From NCBI GenBank assembly GCA_018825765.1, contig JAHKAQ010000106.1, positions 1 to 18,825 on the forward strand: a stretch of 18,825 nt of DNA, in the 5' to 3' direction. The notes under the pieces were generated by a model. The model did not search any database. It worked only from the letters and a program-made list of their open reading frames with translations, and was not told the origin of the DNA. The position numbers were made by a program, and so were the translations under genes. Source of the stretch: Patescibacteria group bacterium (GTDB lineage: Bacteria > Patescibacteriota > Minisyncoccia > CAIUEV01 > JAHKAQ01). Below, piece by piece: positions 14,146-18,825 of the stretch (within the stretch, counting starts at the first letter, position 1; each line of letters begins with the position of its first letter).

Positions 14146-15894
14146 ATGCTTGGAAAAAATTTTTTAAAAAAAAGATTAAAACAAATTAAAATACCCGGCG
14201 GTTCGGCGGTTGGCCGGGAATTAGAAATAGAGATTGGTTATCCGGCGGATAAAAGTCATGGAGATTACGCGACTAATTTGGCCATGGTTTTGGCCGGGAA
14301 GATAAGAGAAAATCCTAAAAAAGTAGCGGAGCAGGTAATAAAGGCGCTGGAGAAAAGCAAGGATTTTTGTCGGAATTTCAGGGCGGAAATAGCCGGGCCC
14401 GGGTTTATTAATTTTTGGATAAAAGACGAGGCTCTGATCGAATCTTTGGCCGGTTTAAGAGATAAAGATTATGGATCAGGCAGGAAGCTTTCAGGAAAGA
14501 AGATTTTAATTGAATACGCGCAGCCCAATCCTTTTAAATCGTTTCATATTGGTCATTTAAGGAACATAATAATCGGCGAAGCGATGGCGCGGATATTGGA
14601 GAACGCCGGCGCTCGGGTGACGCGGGTAAATTATCAGGGGGATATAGGACTGCACGTGGCCAAGTGTTTTTGGGGGATGAGGCAGAAGGAGGATAAGCGA
14701 GGCAAGTTATCAGCTATTGACGAGAAGGTAAATTATTTGGCGGATTGCTACGTGGCCGGCGCTCAAGCTTATAAAAAGGATAAGCGGGCGGCTTTGGAGA
14801 TCCAGGAATGGAACAAGCGGTTATATAAAATGAATGAGCCGAAGAATAAGGAGTTGAAAAAAGAATGGAAAGAGAAGCGGCAGTGGTGCCTGGATAAATT
14901 TAATGAAATTTACAGCAGGCTGGGAGTGAAGTTTGACAGGTCGTATTTTGAGTCGGAAATGTTTGAGCCAGGTCTTGAGCATTGTCATGAAGCGAAAAAT
15001 AAAGGGATTTTAATTGAAGATGACGGCTGTCTTATTTTTGACGGAGAAAAACACGGGCTGGGAAAGAGGGTTTTTGTGAATAAGTTAGGATTACCCACTT
15101 ATGAGGCCAAGGAACTGGCCTTGGCCTTCAGGGAGTTTGATGATTTCGGTTGTTTAGATAAAGCGATTCACGTAGTGGCCAATGAGCAGATAAATTTTTT
15201 TAAGATTACTTTTTTAGTGGAGAAATTACTGGATGAAAAATTATTTGACGAAAAGCAGGTTCATTTGAGCCACGGACTGGTAGGGTTAAAGGCCGGGAAA
15301 ATGTCCAGCCGGGAGGGAAGCGTGATTTTGGCTGAAGATATTATAGGGGCGGCGGTGAATGAAATTATGGAATTGTTAAGCAAGAGAAAAGACAAGCGCG
15401 TAAAAAGAGATGAGCGGGATGAAATCGCCGAAGCAGTGGCAGTGGCGGCGGTGAAATATTCGTTTTTAAAAATCAGCGCGAGAAAGGACATGGTTTTTGA
15501 TTTGGGAGAAAGTGTCAGGCTGGAAGGCCAATCCGGGCCTTACGTGATGTATAGCCTGGTGCGGGCCAAAAACATACTGGATAAATTAGAAATTAAAGAC
15601 AATAAAGCGGTCCAGGGCGGTGAGTTTAAAAAACAGGAACGGGATTTGGCTTGCGCTATTTTGAAGTTACCCGAGATATTGGAGCGAGCGGCCCAATATT
15701 ACGAGTTAGCGTCGGTCGCTGAATACGCGTATGATTTGGCGGTTGCTTTTTCTAATTTTTACGATAAGTGCCGGGTTTTGGACGAAAAAAACAAAAAGAC
15801 GCGCCAAAGGAGACTTCTCATGGTTCAGGCATTTCATAATGCTCTTTGGAAGTGTCTGGATGTTATGGGGATAAAGCCGGCGGAGAAGATGTAG
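14146..15894 (+). CDS. argS: Arginine-tRNA ligase
   Basis: Class I synthetase that charges tRNA-Arg. The 582 residues comprise the ArgS-specific N-terminal domain (about 1-105, with KSHGDYATNLAM), the catalytic Rossmann fold with the HIGH motif in FKSFHIGHLRN (HIGH at 134-137), GDIGLHVAK (165-173), the KMSKS equivalent KMSSR at 385-389 (GKMSSREGSV), and the DALR anticodon-binding domain (about 460-582), whose final MGIKPAEKM is the typical ArgS end. Length is within the usual 550-600. The ATG at 14146 is the first in frame and gives a normal N-terminus; there is no visible Shine-Dalgarno, and a TATAAA box lies just 9 nt upstream. Convergent with uvrC, 60 nt apart. Nothing appears missing. Confidence 0.98.
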   Translation: MLGKNFLKKRLKQIKIPGGSAVGRELEIEIGYPADKSHGDYATNLAMVLAGKIRENPKKVAEQVIKALEKSKDFCRNFRAEIAGPGFINFWIKDEALIESLAGLRDKDYGSGRKLSGKKILIEYAQPNPFKSFHIGHLRNIIIGEAMARILENAGARVTRVNYQGDIGLHVAKCFWGMRQKEDKRGKLSAIDEKVNYLADCYVAGAQAYKKDKRAALEIQEWNKRLYKMNEPKNKELKKEWKEKRQWCLDKFNEIYSRLGVKFDRSYFESEMFEPGLEHCHEAKNKGILIEDDGCLIFDGEKHGLGKRVFVNKLGLPTYEAKELALAFREFDDFGCLDKAIHVVANEQINFFKITFLVEKLLDEKLFDEKQVHLSHGLVGLKAGKMSSREGSVILAEDIIGAAVNEIMELLSKRKDKRVKRDERDEIAEAVAVAAVKYSFLKISARKDMVFDLGESVRLEGQSGPYVMYSLVRAKNILDKLEIKDNKAVQGGEFKKQERDLACAILKLPEILERAAQYYELASVAEYAYDLAVAFSNFYDKCRVLDEKNKKTRQRRLLMVQAFHNALWKCLDVMGIKPAEKM

Positions 15895-15954
15895 CCGGCG
15901 ATGGAGTTATTGGAAATTAAAATCCAAGATAGCGGTAACGAGCGCAAGCCAGAA

Positions 15955-17181
15955 TTAAAAAGAACTAAAATTTTTTTCTCTTAGTTTTTGATGGTATTTA
16001 ATGGCGAAGCGATGAGCTTCAGCTGAGGCTTGTTTTAACAGGTCGCGGTTTATTTGAATATTTTTATGGGATTTATAAACACGAAAATTTTTGCGACCTG
16101 GTCCTTTGGCCGCTGAAAATATCGGGATTTTTAGGCCTAAGGAGTGAAGCGTTTCCTGAGCCGCTCTAATCTGTCCCAGGCCGCCGTCGATGAAGATAAC
16201 TGAAGGACGCGGCCAGTTGTTATTAAAACGCCGTTTAAGGACGTGGCGGAGCATGCCGGTGTCATCCGGGCCGTTTTGTATTTTTTGGCTTTCAGGGTTT
16301 TCAGGGCGGATTTTAAATTTTCGGTATTCGGCTTTGTCCGGCCGGCCGTAAGTGAACACAACCATGGAGCCGGTGGCGTATTTGCCGCCCAGATTAGAGA
16401 TGTCGTAAGCTTCAAGCCTTTGGGGAATATTTTTTATTATTTTCCACTCCACGGTTTGTTTTTGATCCGGGTTAATGTCCTGGAGGTTTTTTAGCGAAAG
16501 AATAGTGTCTCTTATGGCGGCGGCTTTTTCAAAGTTTTGTTCGCGGCTTAATTTTCGCATTTGTTTTTTAAGCCGGCTTATGACGCGGCTTTTTTTGCCC
16601 TGAAAGATTAAGCAGAGATTTTTGATGTTTTTTTGATAGAGTTTGGGGGTTATTTTTCCGGCGCAAGGTCCGGGGCACAGGCCGATTTGATAATGAAAAC
16701 AGGGCTTTTTAAAAGGGCCAAGGCTGTGATAGGGAAAGACGCGGCGAAGGATTTTAAGCGCCTGCTCGATTTCTTTTTTAGACGCGAACGGCCCGTAGCT
16801 TTTTTTTATTTTAAAACGATGCAGAGCCGTGGGGCGGGTGATTTCCAGGCGGGGAAATTTTTCCCGGGTAATAATAAGATAGGCGCTGGTTTTGTCGTCT
16901 TTTTGTTTGATGTTGTATTGGGGCTGGTGTTTTTTAATGAGTTTCGCTTCGAGAAATAGGGCCTCGAGCGCGGTGCCGGTTTTAAGGCGCTTTATTTTTC
17001 GGGCGCGTTCAACCAGCTGGCTGGTTTTTCTGTCGGTATTGGGTCTCAAGTAAGAGGCTACGCGGGTTTTCAAGACGGCGGCTTTGCCTATGTAAATTAC
17101 CCGGCCGGCTTTGTCCAGAAAGAGGTAAACGCCGGGACAGGAAGGAAGCTTTTTTTGCTGGGAAATTAAAGACAGGCTCAT
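15955..17181 (-). CDS. uvrC: Excinuclease ABC subunit C, short form lacking C-terminal HhH domain
   Basis: UvrC makes both incisions in nucleotide excision repair. The 408-residue product has the GIY-YIG nuclease at about 12-92 (GVYLFLDKAGRVIYIGKA), the cysteine region C161/C169/C173 (CFHYQIGLCPGPC) that overlaps the Fe-S-type site of other UvrCs, the UvrB-binding UVR motif at about 198-232 (QNFEKAAAIRD), and the RNase H-like 5'-nuclease at about 255-395. That domain's triad appears intact: D260 (LEAYDISN), D332 (FIDGGLGQ) and H390 (EAHRFAI). The chain stops at residue 408, so the tandem helix-hairpin-helix domain found in roughly 600-residue UvrCs is absent. The remaining 60 nt before argS cannot encode it, so this is a natural short form and not a frameshift. 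ATG at 17181 divergent from the 7TM gene. Confidence 0.95.
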   Translation of the reverse strand: MSLSLISQQKKLPSCPGVYLFLDKAGRVIYIGKAAVLKTRVASYLRPNTDRKTSQLVERARKIKRLKTGTALEALFLEAKLIKKHQPQYNIKQKDDKTSAYLIITREKFPRLEITRPTALHRFKIKKSYGPFASKKEIEQALKILRRVFPYHSLGPFKKPCFHYQIGLCPGPCAGKITPKLYQKNIKNLCLIFQGKKSRVISRLKKQMRKLSREQNFEKAAAIRDTILSLKNLQDINPDQKQTVEWKIIKNIPQRLEAYDISNLGGKYATGSMVVFTYGRPDKAEYRKFKIRPENPESQKIQNGPDDTGMLRHVLKRRFNNNWPRPSVIFIDGGLGQIRAAQETLHSLGLKIPIFSAAKGPGRKNFRVYKSHKNIQINRDLLKQASAEAHRFAIKYHQKLREKNFSSF

Positions 17182-17197
17182 GGATAAGCGTATTTTA

Positions 17198-17207
17198 TTT
17201 ATATAAT
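17198..17207. promoter_or_regulatory. Bidirectional -10-like element between uvrC and 7TM-GAF gene
   Basis: TTTATATAAT offers TATAAT (17202-17207) toward the 7TM-GAF gene, with its ATG at 17216 where transcription would start, and TATAAA (17203-17198) toward uvrC (ATG at 17181). It is followed by the palindrome ATCATATGAT (17206-17215), a possible operator or chance AT-rich symmetry. No clear -35 box. Confidence 0.4.
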
Positions 17208-17215
17208 CATATGAT

Positions 17216-18652
17216 ATGATAACAGTAACAGATTTTGTGACAAATAATATTGGTAAAATGGAATGGATTATCTTTATATCAGCTATATCTAATTTGATTT
17301 TAGGAATAATTTCCTGGAGCGCCGGGAAAACAAAAAGGCTAAATATTTTTTTCGCTTTATTTTGTCTTACTTTGTCCGCGGTAGGTTTTCTTGATTTTTT
17401 CTTTCGACTTTTTTTTGAGATTTGGTTTTTGAGGGGATCTTTTGCTTTAAGCGCGCTTATGCCGGTGCTTGGGATTATGTGGATTTTTGAGTTAGAAAAG
17501 AAAAGAAGATTGACCGGATTAGAACAGGCACTTTTGGTTGTTACGGGATTGACGTTTTTTTCAGTCGCGTTTTTTAGCGATCATATCGTGGAGGATGTTC
17601 AAAAGCTGGAGGCTTACGGGTATAGAAGCGAGCTGGGTTTTTTATTTTCCCCCTACGTTGCCTATATTACTCTGGCTGTTTTTTTCGCCATAATAAAATT
17701 GTTCAGGATGCAGGCTAACTTATCAGGCATAGAAAGGCTGCGGGTTAGATACTTAATGACCGGGATTTGTTTTTACGCTATCGGGGCTCTATTATTTTCA
17801 CTGGTTTTGCCGTTTGTCTTTAACATACATAAATATAGGATGCTTGATTCGTTTTTCGCGCTGGTGTTTGTTGGTTTTTCGATGTTCGCGATTCTGCGCT
17901 ATCGCTTGATGGGAATTAGAATGGCTTCTCGTTATATTTTAAAGGCGATTTATATATTTTTAGCGGCGGTATTTTTGTCGGCCGTGTTTTTTGTAATTAT
18001 TTTTCTTGTAAACAGAAGGGCGTGGGGGAATATTTTAGGCCTTAGGGCCCTGGCAGTGGATTTTTTGTCCGTGGTGCTTTATCTTATTATTTTTCATCCG
18101 GTATTAAGCAAGATAAAGCATTCAGGCGACGTGCTTTTTTTTAGTGATTTTAATCCAGGCAGGATGCTCAAGGATTTTACTTCAAAAACGAAAAATGTTT
18201 GGAGTTTGAATAAATTTTACCGGATTTTGGCTGAAGAATTAAGGAGGTCGGTAAAGAGCGGAGATGTTTCGGTGCTTTTAATTCAAAGACAAGAAAAGAG
18301 AGCAAAAAGAGGCGAAAGCCGCGGCGCTTATAATTTTAAAGAGATTTTTGAAGAAATCCCGGTTCATCAAAGCGGGGTTTTTAAAAGAATTCAAAGGGAT
18401 AAGATGATGCTTATAAGGGATGAATTAAGCTCAGACGATAAGGCGCTGACATCTGAAATGTATCAGTATGAGGCAAGCATCATTATTCCCGCGGTTTACA
18501 GGAATAATTTAATAGGTCTGGTGATTTTGGGAAATAAAAAGGATCCTAAGGGTTATAAACAGACTGATATTTATTATCTGGGTCTACTGGGCAGGAAGAT
18601 AGCCAGGAATATGGCAAGAATTTTAAGGCAGGGGAAAAACAAGCGGAGTTGA
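17216..18652 (+). CDS. 7TM sensor-like membrane protein with C-terminal GAF-like domain, no kinase
   Basis: 478 residues. Eight or nine membrane helices are visible, at about 17-36, 42-66, 72-92, 103-121, 142-163, 178-203, 211-227, 241-265 and 279-296. The first seven, with the run ERLRVRYLMTG and later LRYRLMGI, resemble the 7TM sensor region of histidine kinases (His_kinase-7TM type), and two further helices follow. Residues about 330-475 look like a GAF domain: FYRILAEELRRSV, VSVLLIQRQ, then ASIIIPAVYRNNLIGLVILG (420-439) and a final long helix. No H-box, HATPase, GGDEF or phosphatase motif follows; the gene ends with TGA and a tRNA lies 50 nt beyond. It could be a stand-alone receptor signalling to a partner, or a degenerate kinase remnant. 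The ATG at 17216 has no Shine-Dalgarno; a second ATG at 17258 is possible. Confidence 0.75.
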   Translation: MITVTDFVTNNIGKMEWIIFISAISNLILGIISWSAGKTKRLNIFFALFCLTLSAVGFLDFFFRLFFEIWFLRGSFALSALMPVLGIMWIFELEKKRRLTGLEQALLVVTGLTFFSVAFFSDHIVEDVQKLEAYGYRSELGFLFSPYVAYITLAVFFAIIKLFRMQANLSGIERLRVRYLMTGICFYAIGALLFSLVLPFVFNIHKYRMLDSFFALVFVGFSMFAILRYRLMGIRMASRYILKAIYIFLAAVFLSAVFFVIIFLVNRRAWGNILGLRALAVDFLSVVLYLIIFHPVLSKIKHSGDVLFFSDFNPGRMLKDFTSKTKNVWSLNKFYRILAEELRRSVKSGDVSVLLIQRQEKRAKRGESRGAYNFKEIFEEIPVHQSGVFKRIQRDKMMLIRDELSSDDKALTSEMYQYEASIIIPAVYRNNLIGLVILGNKKDPKGYKQTDIYYLGLLGRKIARNMARILRQGKNKRS

Positions 18653-18665
18653 GGCATATTGGGTC

Positions 18666-18693
18666 TTGGTGAAGTAAGATTTTATGGTAATAT
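18666..18693 (+). promoter_or_regulatory. Predicted extended -10 promoter for tRNA-Trp
   Basis: TTGGTG (18666-18671), a 16-nt spacer, then TGG-TAATAT (18685-18693). Transcription would start near 18700, three nucleotides before the tRNA, as expected for a tRNA promoter. The -35 to -10 spacing and the TGn extension match the sites at 2988 and 5185. Confidence 0.55.
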
Positions 18694-18702
18694 AGAGATA
18701 CT

Positions 18703-18773
18703 GCGGGATTAGTTAAACGGTATAACCCCGGTCTCCAAAACCGGAATTGGGGGTTCAATTCCCTCATCCCGTG
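18703..18773 (+). tRNA. tRNA-Trp (anticodon CCA)
   Basis: Folds by hand as a full cloverleaf of 71 nt. The acceptor stem is GCGGGAT (18703-18709) with ATCCCGT (18766-18772), including a G1-U72 wobble and discriminator G73 (the tryptophan identity base). TA follows, then a 3-bp D stem GTT/AAC, the anticodon stem CCGGT/ACCGG around loop CTCCAAA (anticodon CCA), a 4-nt variable loop, and T stem GGGGG/CCCTC around TTCAATT. The 3' CCA is not encoded, so it must be added by CCA-adding enzyme. Confidence 0.95.
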
Positions 18774-18825
18774 CGAGTATAACTTTTATATATATAAATA
18801 AAAATTAAGAAAAAAAGATGAATAA
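18774..18825 (+). other. AT-rich tail after tRNA-Trp, possible start of another gene
   Basis: Contains TTTTATATATATAAAT (18786-18801), a possible promoter, and an ATG at 18818 reading Met-Asn before the window ends. tRNA-Trp is often followed by secE-nusG in bacteria, so secE is a reasonable guess, but too few codons are visible to support it. Confidence 0.25.

Noticed and set aside
15895..15990. Terminator between argS and uvrC
   Set aside because: The T run near 15971 is preceded only by weak AT pairing (AACTAA/TTAGTT) with no GC-rich stem, and most of it lies in the uvrC coding end.
15955..17181. uvrC as a pseudogene truncated by frameshift
   Set aside because: All motifs and the nuclease triad are intact, and the remaining 60 nt before argS cannot hold the missing domain.
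1..18825. Reassigned UGA code (as in Gracilibacteria/SR1)
   Set aside because: At least one clear gene ends with TGA at 18650-18652, and no conserved family residue was seen to coincide with an in-frame TGA.

Overview
The window looks like chromosomal DNA from a small-genome bacterium of the Candidate Phyla Radiation (Patescibacteria), most likely a Parcubacteria-type lineage. This rests on a long phage-fibre-like surface protein with an S74 chaperone domain, a membrane-anchored protein with a LytR_C-like end, a short UvrC, genes that overlap or nearly abut, and few convincing Shine-Dalgarno sequences. No rRNA or other marker is present that would fix the phylum. UGA is read as stop (for example at 18650-18652), which argues against the Gracilibacteria/SR1 code.

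Region 1 (1-5121, + strand) is a tight gene string: an LCP-family envelope ligase (5' end outside the window), a GT2 glycosyltransferase, an S41 carboxy-terminal processing protease, ribosomal protein bL9 and CTP synthase. The first three genes overlap by 26 and 11 nt and form an envelope group. rplI and pyrG overlap by 14 nt and appear to have their own promoter at 2988-3015.

Region 2 (5122-9769, + strand) is an apparent surface-structure module. A 1223-residue secreted fibre-like protein has decapeptide repeats, four VGIGT motifs, an S74 autoprocessing chaperone with an intact Ser/Lys pair, an extra C-terminal domain and a very acidic tail. It is followed by a membrane-anchored protein with a LytR_C-like C-terminus. 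This is the most interesting part of the window.

Region 3 (9770-17181) is mostly information processing: rpmA (bL27, minus), a small membrane protein with an Ada-like cysteine domain (plus), topA and dprA (minus), argS (plus) and a short uvrC without the C-terminal helix-hairpin-helix domain (minus). Divergent pairs (rpmA/small membrane protein, dprA/argS, uvrC/7TM gene) are separated by AT-rich gaps, each with a near-symmetric TATAAT-like element that could drive both directions.

Region 4 (17182-18825) holds a 7TM-GAF membrane protein with no kinase domain, then a tRNA-Trp(CCA) and an AT-rich tail that may precede another gene.

No insertion sequence, CRISPR array, prophage module or rRNA was seen. 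No gene-free stretch exceeds 300 bases.
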